A stretch of DNA of 64,000 nt, taken from contig CM043952.1 of the NCBI GenBank assembly GCA_014529385.2, positions 150,441,057-150,505,056 of the forward strand, written 5' to 3'. The notes beneath the pieces are model-generated. The model made no database searches, was not told where the DNA came from, and saw only the letters and a program-made list of their open reading frames with translations. Position numbers and translations under genes: made by a program. The DNA comes from Adiantum capillus-veneris (taxonomy: Eukaryota; Streptophyta; Polypodiopsida; Polypodiales; Pteridaceae). Of the stretch, positions 34,995 through 45,968 are shown in pieces; positions within the stretch are counted from its first letter, which is position 1; each line of letters begins with the position of its first letter.

Positions 34995-35499
34995 TGTTGG
35001 CACAAGTGACTGAATTCCCATGAGGGACAGACTCGAGAGAGGTGAACAATTTACGATGTGAGGTAATGTGCTTTGTAGCACCACTATCGAAATACCACAC
35101 ATGTGAATCTACAGCAATTGAAAAGCATGCATCATGGACAACAGGATTGTAAGTGCACTCTGTGCTAAAAGCCCATTCTGCATCGACATCAGCATTACAG
35201 TCTCCTTTCACAGAAGACTCAACAATGGCCATTTGTAGTGGAACCAGCATTTGGAGTGGAACCACTTTCTTTCTTCTTAGCCTCTTTGGCCTTCAACTTA
35301 GGACACTGCTTGATCAAGTGATCATTAGCTTTACAATAATGGCAACGCATCTTCTTTTTGCCCTTATCACCAGAATTTCCAGACAAAGTGCTGCCAGCAG
35401 AAGCATTAGGAAAAGCAGTTTTGCCACTCGCAACAGAACCATAAGAAGTGGTTGCATTGCTGTTACCACCCTTTATTTAAGAAGCAATAAAATCATGTT
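34995..35499 (-). pseudogene. C3 gag zinc-knuckle/protease remnant
   Basis: The minus strand reads the copia protease region around HVWYFDSGATKHITSH (near 35100-35150) and the zinc-knuckle gag segment, both close to C5. It ends at the 5-bp target site ATGTT (35495-35499) of C5. Confidence 0.85.
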
Positions 35500-35726
35500 T
35501 GTTGGAATTAGGGTTGCAGAGAAACACACACAGCTTGGAGAAGACGAAGGAAGCTCACGGCACACAATAGAGAGTATGTTACTTAGTGTGCAATGGAAAG
35601 ATTGTTAGCCCTAGAGTGATGGGCGTATATACAATGCACGGGGGAAAAAACCTCCTAAAGAGGGAAAAAATGCCCCGGCGGTCCTAGTGTGTTCACACAC
35701 ATCACTACCACATATATATGGTAACA
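35500..35726 (-). repeat. 3' LTR of C5
   Basis: On the plus strand it runs from TGTTGGAATTAGGG to ATATGGTAACA. It differs from the 5' LTR at three positions (CTCACGG/CTCAAGG, GTGTGTTC/GTGTGCTC, CATATAT/CATGTAT). Confidence 0.96.
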
Positions 35727-35739
35727 AATCCCCCCTGGA
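35727..35739 (-). other. Polypurine tract of C5
   Basis: On the minus strand AGGGGGGATT lies directly before the LTR start TGTTACC. The same tract is seen at 2890 in C1. Confidence 0.85.
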
Positions 35740-35801
35740 GTGATGCGGTGAACGAGAGCTGGCACATGAGTAAAGGGAAGTGCCATGCCCTGAGGACAGG
35801 A

Positions 35802-38800
35802 TCAGTCCACAAAGGGGAGTAAGCCCAAAGCTTTGCGGAAAGCTTCAAGCTTCTCATGAGACAATGCCTTTGTGAAAAGATCTGCAAGGTTGTCCTGTGT
35901 TGGCACATAAGCCAAGCTGATCTCTCCTGCTGAGAGCCTCTCCCTGACATAGTGGTAATGCACCTCAATGTGCTTTGTGCGAGCATGAAAAACTGGGTTC
36001 CTCGCAACTGCCAATGCGCTCTGACTGTCAGTGTAGATAGTGTTGGCAGTGTCCTGTCCAACACCCAAGTCATCCATAAGGCGTCTGAGCCATACACACT
36101 CAACCGTAGCTGTGAAGACTGCCCTGTACTCAGCCTCACAACTCGAAGTGGCCACAGTAGGTTGCTTCTTGCTCAACCATGATATACATGAACTGCCAAG
36201 CATGAAACAAAAACCACTTGTGGACACTCGCGTGTCAAAACAACCAGCCCAATCTGAGTCCGAAAAAGCATGTAAGTCTGGCGGCAATGATCCCCCCTTG
36301 GGATAAAACAAGCCAAGATGTAAAGTGCCACTAAGGTAGCAGAAAATCCTCTTGACAGCCTGCCAATGCTTAGACCCTGGGCTATGCATAAATCTGCTGA
36401 CCTGCGAGACTGCAAACTGAATATCTGGCCTCGTGTTGCATACATAAATGAGGCAGCCAACAGCAGTTTGGTAAAGAGTGACATCAGCAGGATCGCCAGC
36501 ATCATGTAGACTCAACTTCAAACCTGTTTCCATGGGAGTGGCAATAGGTTTGCAATCCTCAAGTCCAAACTTACATAGCAATGTCTCTATGTAACTTTTC
36601 TGACACAAGGCAATACCACCATCACACTGCTTAAACTGTATACCCAAGTAATGATGCAACAGCCCCAAATCTTTCATCGTGAAAGTAGCATTCAAATCAG
36701 CCTTAAATTCAGCAATATGTCTCTCATTTGGTCCAGTGATCAGCAAATCATCAACATAAAGAACCACAATGAGAAATACATCATCCTCACGCTTTACACA
36801 CAATGTGCTTTCTGTTGGACTGTTACGAAAGCCTCGTTTAACCAAATGAGTGTCAGCTTTCTCATACCAAGAACGAGGAGATTGCTTCAACCCATACAAA
36901 GCCTTCTTACATTTGCACACTTTGTCCTCTTGTCCTTTTATGACAAAACCGCAAGGCTGCGTTACATAAACTTCCTCAAATATGTCACCATTCAAGAAAG
37001 CAGTAACAATGTCTGATTGATGTACATCCCAACCAAAATGAGCTGCCAATGCACATAGAAAATGCACAGTAGTCATACGACAAGTGGGAGCAAAAGTCTC
37101 TTCATAATCTATGCCTTTTTGTTGTGCATAACCCTTTGCAACAAGTCGAGCCTTATGGCGATCGATCTCACCATCCGGCTTGCGTTTCAACTTGTAAACC
37201 CACTTCGTACCAATGGCCTTTTTGCCAGGAGGAAAATCACATAAAGTCCATGTGTCATTCTCTATAAGTGCATCATATTTTGATTTCATGGCAGCAATCC
37301 AATTTTCTGAATTCTGTGCTTCATCAAAAGACAGAGGCTCCTCAACATCATGTAAACTAGACACAGCCAAAGCATAACAATCTGATGCATAAGATGCATG
37401 GCGAGAGCCTGAACGAGTACGACTAGATAAAGGTGCATCCAATTTACTGTCACGCAAAGTGTGCACCAGCCATTTTGGCATACCTCTAGCCTGCTCATTT
37501 TCAGCCCTTTCCTCATCAAGTACATCATGTACATCTGCATCAGTAATAGGCTGTTCTAAAACATTTTCAGAAACCCCCATAGGCTGTACATTTGCCTCAT
37601 TGGAACTTACATTCGTATTTCCACCACTAAAAAGAGGCAACAAAGTGTCATAAATGTCCTGTGAGCTTACATTACTGTCTCTAGTACATGACAGCAAGGG
37701 ATGAACAGAGTCTTCCACAAACACTATATCCCGTGAAACCAGAATACGTTTTGTTTGCGGATGATACAACCTGTAACCTTTGCTTTCAGCACTATAACCA
37801 ACAAAAATACATTTGACAGCCTTATCATCCAATTTTCTGCGCTGCACTTGTTGCACCAAAGCATATGCCAAACAGCCAAAAACACGCATGTGCTCAATAG
37901 AAGGTTTTCTATCATGCCATGCTTCATATGGAGTAATAGAATGCAAAGCTTTCGTAGGACACCTGTTAAGTACATAAGTGGCACACATGATGGCCTCAAG
38001 CCAAAAAGAACGCGGCAAAGCTTGACTTTTGACCATACATCGTGCCATTTCCGTTAGTGACGTGTTTTTCCTCTCAGCAACACCATTTTGCTGAGGTGTA
38101 TAAGGCACTGTACATTGGTGTTTTATCCCACGACTAGCCAGAAATGCATTAAATTCATGAGACATATACTCCCCCCCTCGATCCGAACGGAGGGTGCCCA
38201 TAGTACATTTTGAGACATTTTCAGCCATAGCCAAAAATTGTTTGAAGCACATAAAAACTTCGGACTTCGCTTTAAGCAGAAATACCCATGCATGCCTGGA
38301 GTAATCATCAATGAAAGTCACAAAGTACAGGTAATTGCCCAAGGACGGAGTTTGCATGGGCCCACAAACATCACTATGCACAAGCTGCAACCTGCATGTG
38401 GCCCTAACTGAACCATCCTTTGGAAACTTAGAACGCTGCATTTTACCCAGAATACAGCCTTCACAAACATGTTTGACAGGTGCTTCAAGAGGCGGCAAAG
38501 AAGCAACCATATCAGATTTCTGCAAACGCAGCAAACTGGCAAAATTCAGATGACCAAAACGTGCATGCCAAAGTTTTGCATCTGAAATAGCCCTTGAATC
38601 TACAACAGCATTTGCAAAATTTTGTCCACACTTGTCATACAAAGTGAGCTTATACAGCCCACGGCACAAGAGCCCAGATGCAACAATTTCATCACCAAAA
38701 CTGAGATCATGAACTGTACATCTGTCATCCACAAAGTTGACTACAAGTCCAAGTCTAGCAAGTGCGGATACAGACAAGAGATTCTTCTTGATCCCAGGTA

Positions 38801-40088
38801 CATAAAGTGCATCAACAAGTGTGAAGGAACTGCCATTAGCAGCAGTGAGCACAATCTTTCCAACTCCCTGAACTGGATAAGAGGTGTTGTTGGCACAAGT
38901 GACTGAATTCCCATGAGGGACAGACTCGAGAGAGGTAAACAATTCACGATGTGAGGTAATGTGCTTTGTAGCACCACTGTCGAAATACCACACATGTGAA
39001 TCTGCAGCAACTGACAAGCATGCATCATGGATAGCAGGATTGTAAGTGCACTCTGCGCTAAAAGCCCATTCTGCATCAACATCAGCATCACAATCTCCTT
39101 TCACAGAAGACTCAACAATGGCTGCATTTGTAGTGGAACCAGCATTTGCAGTGGAACCACCCTCTTTCTTCTTAGCCTCTTTGGCCTTCAACTTAGGACA
39201 CGACTTGATCAAGTGATCATTGGCTTTACAATAATGGCAATGCATCTTCTTTTTGCCCTTATCACCAGAATTGCCAGACGAAGTGCTGCCACCAGAAGCA
39301 TTAGGAACATAATTTTTGCCACTCGCAGCAGAACCATAAGAAGTGGCTGCATTACTGTTACCACCCTTTCTTTGAGAAGCAATAAAAGCCTGTTCAACTG
39401 CACGCTGCCTAGTCCTGTTTTTTCTAGAAAGTGACTCTTGCAACAGCAATGTGCATAATGCATCAAACTTGACAACTTCAGGATTTCCTTGGGTCATCAG
39501 TCTCCAAGTACTAGCAAAAGTCTGGTAGGAATCTGGTAAGGCATCAAGAACAGTCTGCACAAGGGAACTGTCCGAAATGACTTCACCTGCAGAAATGAGT
39601 TGCTCATTGATATCCTTGACACTAGCAAGGAAAGTGTCCATATCATCTTCCTTATGCATAATCTTCGACTCTAGCTCTTTACGCAGCAAAGCAATTTTAG
39701 CCTCATTGCGGCTTGCATAAAGACTTGCTAGAATATCCCAAGCCTGTTTTGCAGATTTTGCTGAATGGATGTGAGGAATAATGGTGCGCTTCACAGACAA
39801 CGCAATCAATGCATGAGCCTGCACATCCTTTACATCCCAACGAGCTTGTTCTGTCGTAGGCAAAACAACTCTAACAGCTGCAATCCTTGCAGCAAGACCT
39901 GCAACATCCTCAACATCGCCTACATCTTCAAAACCAGGATGTACATCAATGCCCTGCACAATGTTCCAGACACCTTTTGACACAAGAACATGTTGCATCA
40001 TATAAGCCCACATAGGGTAGTTGTCCCCATCCAACCTGTCCTCAGCAGCAAACATCTTGAACACATCTGTGTTGTTGTTGTCAGCCAT
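35802..40088 (-). CDS. Copia Gag-Pol polyprotein (1428 aa)
   Basis: One uninterrupted frame from ATG at 40088 (MADNNN; the open frame extends 20 codons upstream without an ATG) to GLLPFVD. Domains in order, numbered from this ATG: gag/UBN2 capsid region (about 15-240), CCHC zinc knuckle C-x2-C-x4-H-x4-C (CHYCKANDHLIKSC, about 285-300), aspartic protease loop FDSGATKH (about 365), GAG-pre-integrase (LWHARFGHLNF), integrase zinc-binding CEGC and catalytic D (HSDVCGP), D (RSDRGGEY), E (NGVAERKN), reverse transcriptase with DIVTAFLNGD and YVDDLLI, and RNase H with SDSDWAG, CEAEYRAV and TDSQSA. All expected catalytic residues are present. The cDNA is made in cytoplasmic particles and integrated by the DDE integrase. 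Confidence 0.96.
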   Translation of the reverse strand: MADNNNTDVFKMFAAEDRLDGDNYPMWAYMMQHVLVSKGVWNIVQGIDVHPGFEDVGDVEDVAGLAARIAAVRVVLPTTEQARWDVKDVQAHALIALSVKRTIIPHIHSAKSAKQAWDILASLYASRNEAKIALLRKELESKIMHKEDDMDTFLASVKDINEQLISAGEVISDSSLVQTVLDALPDSYQTFASTWRLMTQGNPEVVKFDALCTLLLQESLSRKNRTRQRAVEQAFIASQRKGGNSNAATSYGSAASGKNYVPNASGGSTSSGNSGDKGKKKMHCHYCKANDHLIKSCPKLKAKEAKKKEGGSTANAGSTTNAAIVESSVKGDCDADVDAEWAFSAECTYNPAIHDACLSVAADSHVWYFDSGATKHITSHRELFTSLESVPHGNSVTCANNTSYPVQGVGKIVLTAANGSSFTLVDALYVPGIKKNLLSVSALARLGLVVNFVDDRCTVHDLSFGDEIVASGLLCRGLYKLTLYDKCGQNFANAVVDSRAISDAKLWHARFGHLNFASLLRLQKSDMVASLPPLEAPVKHVCEGCILGKMQRSKFPKDGSVRATCRLQLVHSDVCGPMQTPSLGNYLYFVTFIDDYSRHAWVFLLKAKSEVFMCFKQFLAMAENVSKCTMGTLRSDRGGEYMSHEFNAFLASRGIKHQCTVPYTPQQNGVAERKNTSLTEMARCMVKSQALPRSFWLEAIMCATYVLNRCPTKALHSITPYEAWHDRKPSIEHMRVFGCLAYALVQQVQRRKLDDKAVKCIFVGYSAESKGYRLYHPQTKRILVSRDIVFVEDSVHPLLSCTRDSNVSSQDIYDTLLPLFSGGNTNVSSNEANVQPMGVSENVLEQPITDADVHDVLDEERAENEQARGMPKWLVHTLRDSKLDAPLSSRTRSGSRHASYASDCYALAVSSLHDVEEPLSFDEAQNSENWIAAMKSKYDALIENDTWTLCDFPPGKKAIGTKWVYKLKRKPDGEIDRHKARLVAKGYAQQKGIDYEETFAPTCRMTTVHFLCALAAHFGWDVHQSDIVTAFLNGDIFEEVYVTQPCGFVIKGQEDKVCKCKKALYGLKQSPRSWYEKADTHLVKRGFRNSPTESTLCVKREDDVFLIVVLYVDDLLITGPNERHIAEFKADLNATFTMKDLGLLHHYLGIQFKQCDGGIALCQKSYIETLLCKFGLEDCKPIATPMETGLKLSLHDAGDPADVTLYQTAVGCLIYVCNTRPDIQFAVSQVSRFMHSPGSKHWQAVKRIFCYLSGTLHLGLFYPKGGSLPPDLHAFSDSDWAGCFDTRVSTSGFCFMLGSSCISWLSKKQPTVATSSCEAEYRAVFTATVECVWLRRLMDDLGVGQDTANTIYTDSQSALAVARNPVFHARTKHIEVHYHYVRERLSAGEISLAYVPTQDNLADLFTKALSHEKLEAFRKALGLLPFVD

Positions 40089-40400
40089 GGTAAATGCTGC
40101 ACTTGATGTGAAAACTGCCAGAAAATAGGAGAAATGGAGCGGGAACAACTTGTGCTATATAGCACAAACCGTAGAAGACTATAAGGCACCTGTTATGCAG
40201 AAAATGGCACTGACAGAAAATCTGCACAAAATGACGAAATAGCCTGTGCAGTACTGCCCGTAGTGGAAACGGAGGCCGAAATGAGCCCAAATCAAAATAT
40301 TTGTCGACCTGCGAACGCTCGCCAAAGCTCACTGAAATCGGAGAAAGGGAGCAGGCGTGTGCTGGAGCAGCTGGCGACTAAGCCCGGGAGGACGTGACCT

Positions 40401-40412
40401 GCTCTGATACCA
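40401..40412 (-). other. Primer-binding site of C5 (tRNA-iMet)
   Basis: The complement is TGGTATCAGAGC, which pairs with the 3' end of plant initiator tRNA-Met, two bases from the 5' LTR. This is the usual copia primer. Confidence 0.92.
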
Positions 40413-40414
40413 AT

Positions 40415-40641
40415 TGTTGGAATTAGGGTTGCAGAGAAACACACACAGCTTGGAGAAGACGAAGGAAGCTCAAGGCACACAATAGAGAGTATGTTACTTA
40501 GTGTGCAATGGAAAGATTGTTAGCCCTAGAGTGATGGGCGTATATACAATGCACGGGGGAAAAAACCTCCTAAAGAGGGAAAAAATGCCCCGGCGGTCCT
40601 AGTGTGCTCACACACATCACTACCACATGTATATGGTAACA
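40415..40641 (-). promoter_or_regulatory. 5' LTR of C5 with TATA-like promoter
   Basis: 227-bp LTR; the internal TATATA at 40541-40546 is the likely core promoter, by position and by analogy with other copia LTRs. LTR transcription would run leftward. The transcription start was not determined. Confidence 0.8.
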
Positions 40642-40646
40642 ATGTT

Positions 40647-41699
40647 CAACTGCACGCTGTCTAGTCCTGTTTTTTCTGGAAAGTGACTCTTGCAACAGCA
40701 ATGTGCATAATGCATCAAACTTGACAACTTCAAGATTTCCTTGGGTCATAAGTCTCCAAGTACTAGCAAAAGTCTGGTAAGAATCTGGTAAGGCATCAAG
40801 AACAGTCTTCACAAGGGAACTGTCTCAAATGACTTCACCTGCAGAAATAAGTTGCTCATTGATATCCTTGACACTAGCAAGAAAAGTGTCCATATCATCT
40901 TCCTCATGTATAATCTTTGACTCCAGCTCTTTATGCAGCAAAGCAATTTTAGCCTCATTGCGGCTTGCATAAAGACCTGCTAGAATATCCCAAGCCTGTT
41001 TTGCAGATTTTGCTGAACGGATGTGAGGAACAATGGTGCGCTTCACAAAAAATGCAATCAATACGTGAGCCTACGCATCCTTTACATCCCAACGAGCTTG
41101 TTCTGTCGTAGGCAAAACAACTCTAATAGCAGCAATCCTTGCAGCAAGACCTGCAACATCCTCAACATCACCTACATCCTCAGAACCAGGACGTACATCA
41201 ATGCCCTGCACAATATTCTAGACGCCCTTTGACACAAGAACGTGTTGCATCATATAAGCCCACATTGGGTAATTGGCCCCATCCAACCTATCCTCAGCAG
41301 CAAACATCTTGAAGACATATGTGTTGTTGTCAGCCATGGTAAATGCTGCACCTGATGTGAAAACTGCCCGAAAATAGGAGAAATGGAGCGGGAACAACAC
41401 GTGCTATATAGCACAAATCGTAGAAGACTAAAAGGCACCTATTATGCAGAAAACGACACTGACAAAAATTCTGCACAAAATGACGAAATTGCCTGTGCAG
41501 AACTGCCTGTAGTGGAAACGGAGGCCGAAATGAGCCCGAATCAAAAATCTGAGCAGACTGAGCTATATGAGCACTCCCGAAATATTTGTCGACCTGCGAA
41601 CGCTCGCCAAAGCTCACTGAAATCGGAGAAAGTGAGCAGGCGTGTACTGGAGCAGCTGGCGACTAAGCCCAGGAGGATGGAACCTGCTCTGATACCAAT
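40647..41699 (-). pseudogene. C3 gag N-terminus, leader and primer site
   Basis: N-terminal copia gag pieces (near 40570-41400) align with C5 gag but carry stops and frameshifts. The MADNN start is at about 41338. The primer site complement TGGTATCAGAGC is at 41686-41697. The leader between it and gag is similar to that of C5 but about 45 bp longer near 41550-41580. Confidence 0.88.
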
Positions 41700-41925
41700 T
41701 GTTGGAATTAGGGTTGCAGAGAAACACACAACTTGGAGAAGACGAAGGAAGCTTAAGGCACACAATGGAGAGTGTATTACTTAGTGTGCAAATGGAAAGA
41801 TAGATAGCCCTAGAGTGATGGGCGTATATACAATGCTCGGGGGAAAAAACCTTCTAAAGAGGGAAAAAATGCTCCGACGGTCCTAGTGTGTTCACACACA
41901 TCACTACCACATGTATATGGTAACA
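41700..41925 (-). repeat. 5' LTR of C3
   Basis: It runs from TGTTGGAATTAGGG to ATGGTAACA and is clearly more diverged from the C5 LTRs than these are from each other. ATTAC follows, which begins the resumed G2 LTR; the matching target duplication on the left was lost with the left end. Confidence 0.92.
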
Positions 41926-42092
41926 ATTACAGAATTTCAACTCAAGCCATTGACCCGCTACTCTGGAATCAGAATTTACATAGATTATCATTATACTAGC
42001 TCGGCAAAATAATTGACTATAAATGTGGTGTCCGGCTACGTGTCCGGCCAAGTGGACGTCCATTTGATATGTCTCTTAACATTTCCCCCTCC
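41926..42092 (-). repeat. G2 left (3') LTR, outer part, and polypurine tract
   Basis: ATTACAGAATT..AACT..TTGACC.GCTACTC at 41926 matches the right LTR from 53514. It ends ..CTTAACA at about 42079, next to TTTCCCCCTCCC, which on the minus strand is the purine tract preceding the LTR start TGTTAAG. Confidence 0.82.
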
Positions 42093-44180
42093 CTAATTCG
42101 TGTCGTCCCTTGACACAACCTTGTGCAGGCTTGTCATAGGGTTGTCTTCAACTTTGTCTTCAAGGCTGGACGTCATCTTGGGAAGTGCTTTGTCGTTGAT
42201 GATGCTCCCCAATTCCTTGAGTGATTCATATCTATCGTGAAGAATTCTTTTGATGTTTCTGTCTTTGTCATTGACTTGCAATACTTCACTAGCTTCAGCG
42301 CTATGGAACTCCTTATGTTTTGCTGAAGTTATCATTGTTTGTCCGTTGTCTTTGTATGACATTCTTTGTCTTTCCATTGATCATTGAATATTTGTCTTCA
42401 AGGTTGTTCTGTAGTTCGGAAGAGCTTTGGTGTTGATGAAACTCCCCCCTTCTTTGAGTGATTCATATCTGCCATGTTGTTGATACGTGACTTGATCTTT
42501 GATTATCAAGGGCAATTTTTCTTCTCATTGTGCAGTCTTCTCTTTGTTGCTAGTCTTGGCCATCGTGTAGAGGGATTTTCATGTTTTTGAGTTGTAGAAC
42601 TGAGCCTCTTTGTGGTGCTGACTTTTTGATGGGTATGCTTAGGTCACCAATGTTGAAGCATTGTGTGAGCTACTTTCGATTGTTGTTGATGTGACTCTTT
42701 TGCATCTTTTGTCATTGCTTGTCATTGTAGGCCATTCTTTAACTTGCCATTTTTTTATGGAGCTTTGTTGTTGCCCTTGAAGAGAAAAGATGCTCTTGAT
42801 AAGCATATGGAGACCTGCAGTGTTTGCTCCAAGTCAATGTCGATTGATTTGGGTAGCCATTTCTTTATTGCTGATGTAGAAGGAATATATACAAGAAGTT
42901 GATGAGAGTTTCTAGATAAGGGTCTTCAAACATGGATTACCAAAGGGTAAAACCCGGCGGGAAAAAAGTGCCTTTGGTATACGCTCTTATTGGAGTTAAG
43001 CATTTGTACTTGAAGTACCTGTCATGCAAGGTGAGTGCTTGGGAGAAATAAAGGAAGAGTGCCTAATGAAAGTGCCAATTATGGGACACTCTATATGCAT
43101 ATGAGAAATTTGTCAAAAAAATCATGTAGTGTGAAAGAGGGATTTGATGGGTGCTTCAAGGAACAATTGTAGCACATGTGACATCAAAGAACGTCTCAAT
43201 AGCTTCCACTTTTCCAAGAAGGGTTTTTGATGTAGAAGCTTGTCGAGTCATACCTCACTGTGGTGAGTGTGTTACTTCTGGACTGCCTCCTTCACTTACC
43301 ACTATACTACAACGACTTTGACTCTTATGCTCACATATACCAGCATGAGTGGCATAGCGTAATTATGCTCAACTCTTCCAGCTTGAGCAGTACCTAGAAT
43401 AACTAAGACGCTTAGACCACAGAGAATATTACATGAAGGTTTGTAACTAATGTCTCGCTCATTTAGTGTCTTAGTTGTCGAACTCTGACTTTTATGCCAT
43501 GCAACTTGGACTTACCTATTCAAGGTTAGAAACCCAATTCCATAAGTTCTGGAAATTTAGGCCTCTTCCATTGTGTTGGTCTTTGGATGCCACCATTTTG
43601 TCAAGTAGATTGGCATATTTTAGCTCCTGTTGACTTGCTTGTCGTTTGTTCACACTGCTTTGTAAAACAGGTCCTTCAACTCTTGTAGGGACTAATGTAG
43701 TCTTTGCTTTATCTCCCATGAGAAGCGATTGAATCTGTGCGTGTGTTCTTTGTGATTGAGTTTCCACTAGCTGCCTGATTTCTCTTGGTTGTCCCAGATT
43801 GAGCTACAATTTGTGGTAACCATGTGTGAGTGTTGCCTTCATAGGATCCTTGTGCTTCAAGTAGCTTGATTGGAATTAGCTGATGCTTCACCTGTGTTTG
43901 TTGAGTAGCTTGGCTAAGGCCTGACTTCGGCGCCCATACTTTTTGTGTTGCCTACTTGGAAGGTTTTTTTGTCTGCCTTTTGTTGTTGTTTTTTTGCTTG
44001 CCTGAGTTGTTTGTATTGCATTTATAGATTGGCTCGCTCATTGTAGAACTTATTTCTTTAGGTGAGTACATCAATGCTGTTACTTTAGGCTTTTTGGCCC
44101 AAACATTAATGTTTTCTTCGAAGTAGACCTGAGCAGTGATTGACTCGTTTGATGCTACCCACCCAATGACTTTTGGTTGT
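42093..44180 (-). pseudogene. G2 3' region with short unassigned frames
   Basis: A 94-codon ATG frame at 42093-42377 ends next to the polypurine tract (SLKELGSIINDKALPKM). Another at 43516-43767 is Gln/Lys-rich. Neither resembles integrase or RNase H. A ~245-bp partial duplication is visible (TTTGAGTGATTCATATC-type phrases near 42215 and 42455). This is where RT, RNase H and integrase would be in an autonomous relative, and I cannot find them. Confidence 0.5.
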
Positions 44181-44185
44181 TGAAG

Positions 44186-45962
44186 TCAAACTTGTGTTTC
44201 ATGTATCCAAATTGGGTCTTTGACTTTGATGTGCTCTTTGGATATTAACACTTGGTTGATTCCCTTCGGCTTCTTCTTGATTATTTTTTGTGATGGAAAC
44301 TTTGGTTGATAGACTTTTTGTTTCAATTTCCATTGTATTGTTGATGGTTTGGCTCTTGATGTAGAGGCTTCGCGTGAAGTTTGATGGAGGCTCATTGAAG
44401 GTAAAGTCGTCTTGCGAGGTTGATATACTTTAGTGTTTACCTTTTTCCGTGATGGTTGGCGATTTCTTCTCCGCATGGATTTGAAAAGCTTCATGGAGTC
44501 TTACCATTGTTGTTGTTGAAGCTTTTGATTGTTGTCAAAAGAAGATGTTCATCCAGCTTTCTGTTAGGATTAGACTCTCTCTGATATGATGGGAGTCAAT
44601 TATGTGGAAAGTATCCTTGTACTCCCTAGTACTCAACTTGAGTACGGCTTCTGACATGCCAAAGCTAGGAATCGGTATTTTTGAACTTGTAGACACTATC
44701 TCCTCTAGCTCGGTGATTGTGGCTTTCCCATCATTATCCATGTACCTTAAGACATTATATTCCTTGTCGTGTTTGGGTCTATCACAGCTGAACATATGAT
44801 TTTGAGTCCTATTTCTCCACATATGTCGAATTTGATTGTGGTAGAAGACAATCGATCTTCTCTCACATCCTTGTTCTTCTCTTGATCTTGAATTTGTTGA
44901 ACATTTGACGTTGAAACTGGAAACTTTGCTCCTTCATCTGCTTTCATTTGCACTTTTTTTGGAGTGGACTTCTTTGGAATAGCTTTTGTCGATTCTTCAA
45001 GTATGTCAATGATGACATATTCCCGTGGTTGCTCTGCTTCCTTTGTTTGCACCTTGGAACCATGCTCCAAGACGTAGCTATATGTCTCACTTTTTCTACT
45101 TTCACACTCACAAACTTCATTAGCTTCCTTCAACACCTTTATTGTAAACAAGGGAGCAATATCATACCCATCTTCATCGCAAAATTTAGTCAGGGTCACC
45201 TCATTCACACACACATCAAGAGTGGACGGTATTTGATCACATCCAAAAGGTTTAAACAACTCCTCTGGAAATGGTTCTAGAATATAGTATGTGTCCTCCA
45301 CAGGTCGATCGAGAATACAATCCTCCTTCCTCAGACTTACACTCTCAGGAGCTCTGTACATCCAAATATGCGCTTTGCTTTCCAAATTGGTTGTGGAGTT
45401 TAGGTCTTCACCCGGGGTTCGTTCTAGATCTCTATAACTATGATCTTTGGCAATGATTTTTGTAGTGATCTCTTTGTGTCTCAAGTAGATATAGTCAAAT
45501 CCCCAATCTTGTACCATTTTGAGTTGACGCATGAATGGTCTACCCAATATGATATCAAAGTTGCTGCTCTTGTCAAAATTCATTATGGAAAAGGTGTGCT
45601 CATACTCTATGCCACACGAGGATACAATGATTTTTTCTAATATTCCTATCGGTTTCTCCATGTATCCATCCGCTAATTGCAGTTTCGTTCGAGTTTTTGT
45701 AAGAGCAGGCTTTCCCCATTTTTTCCATATCTTTGGTTGCAATGGCAATTCCTGCCCCACTATCTGATAGCAACGTATTTACTCCTTTGTACTCAAGTGG
45801 TAAGGTGGTGTTTCCTTCTTCGCCTTCACAATAGTCACCCACCTTATTTACTGGTATTGGCTTTGTTTGTGGATTCTTAGGTGAGGTGTCATCCATGGTT
45901 TTGTCCGCAAGTTGGTCATGTGAAGGGATTTTCAACCCCATGTTTTCCAGGTTTTTGCCCAT
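44186..45962 (-). pseudogene. G2 retropepsin region with long C-terminal extension
   Basis: The protease active site LLSDSGAGIAIA is at about 45750-45790 in the frame ending at 45600. The fold continues after a frameshift in 44747-45760, with FDIILGRPFMRQL as the ILG motif. A further ~230 residues then end in a second retropepsin-like loop, CSAVIDPNTTRNIMS, where the usual D-[ST]-G is D-P-N. After another frameshift (44535-44822) comes RESLILTESWM, which resembles an ILG.PWL end. Lys/Arg-rich 44186-44494 follows. No RT follows the protease. Confidence 0.62.
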
Positions 45963-45968
45963 TTGGCC

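Larger units (their letters stand above)
35500..40641 (-). mobile_element. Intact Ty1/copia LTR retrotransposon C5
   Basis: Complete element of 5142 bp: LTRs at 35500-35726 and 40415-40641 (227 bp each, three differences), primer site, one open polyprotein frame, a polypurine tract next to the 3' LTR and a 5-bp target duplication ATGTT (35495-35499 and 40642-40646). Near-identical LTRs and an open frame indicate a recent insertion. It is nested in C3 gag: the flanks rejoin into continuous gag sequence when it is removed. Confidence 0.96.
32049..41925 (-). mobile_element. Copia element C3, rearranged, carrying nested C5
   Basis: Pieces on the minus strand: an LTR stub (32051-32084), RNase H and integrase with the same RT deletion as C2 (32085-33757), an inverted RT segment (33758-34994, plus strand), zinc-knuckle gag (34995-35499), the nested intact element C5 (35500-40641), N-terminal gag (40642-41340), leader, primer site (41686-41697) and 5' LTR (41700-41925). 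The 5' LTR abuts G2 LTR sequence at 41926. The reading frames are broken throughout. Confidence 0.85.

Noticed and set aside
37062-39434. Several plus-strand frames of 60-135 codons within C5
   Set aside because: Antisense shadows of the 1428-codon polyprotein.
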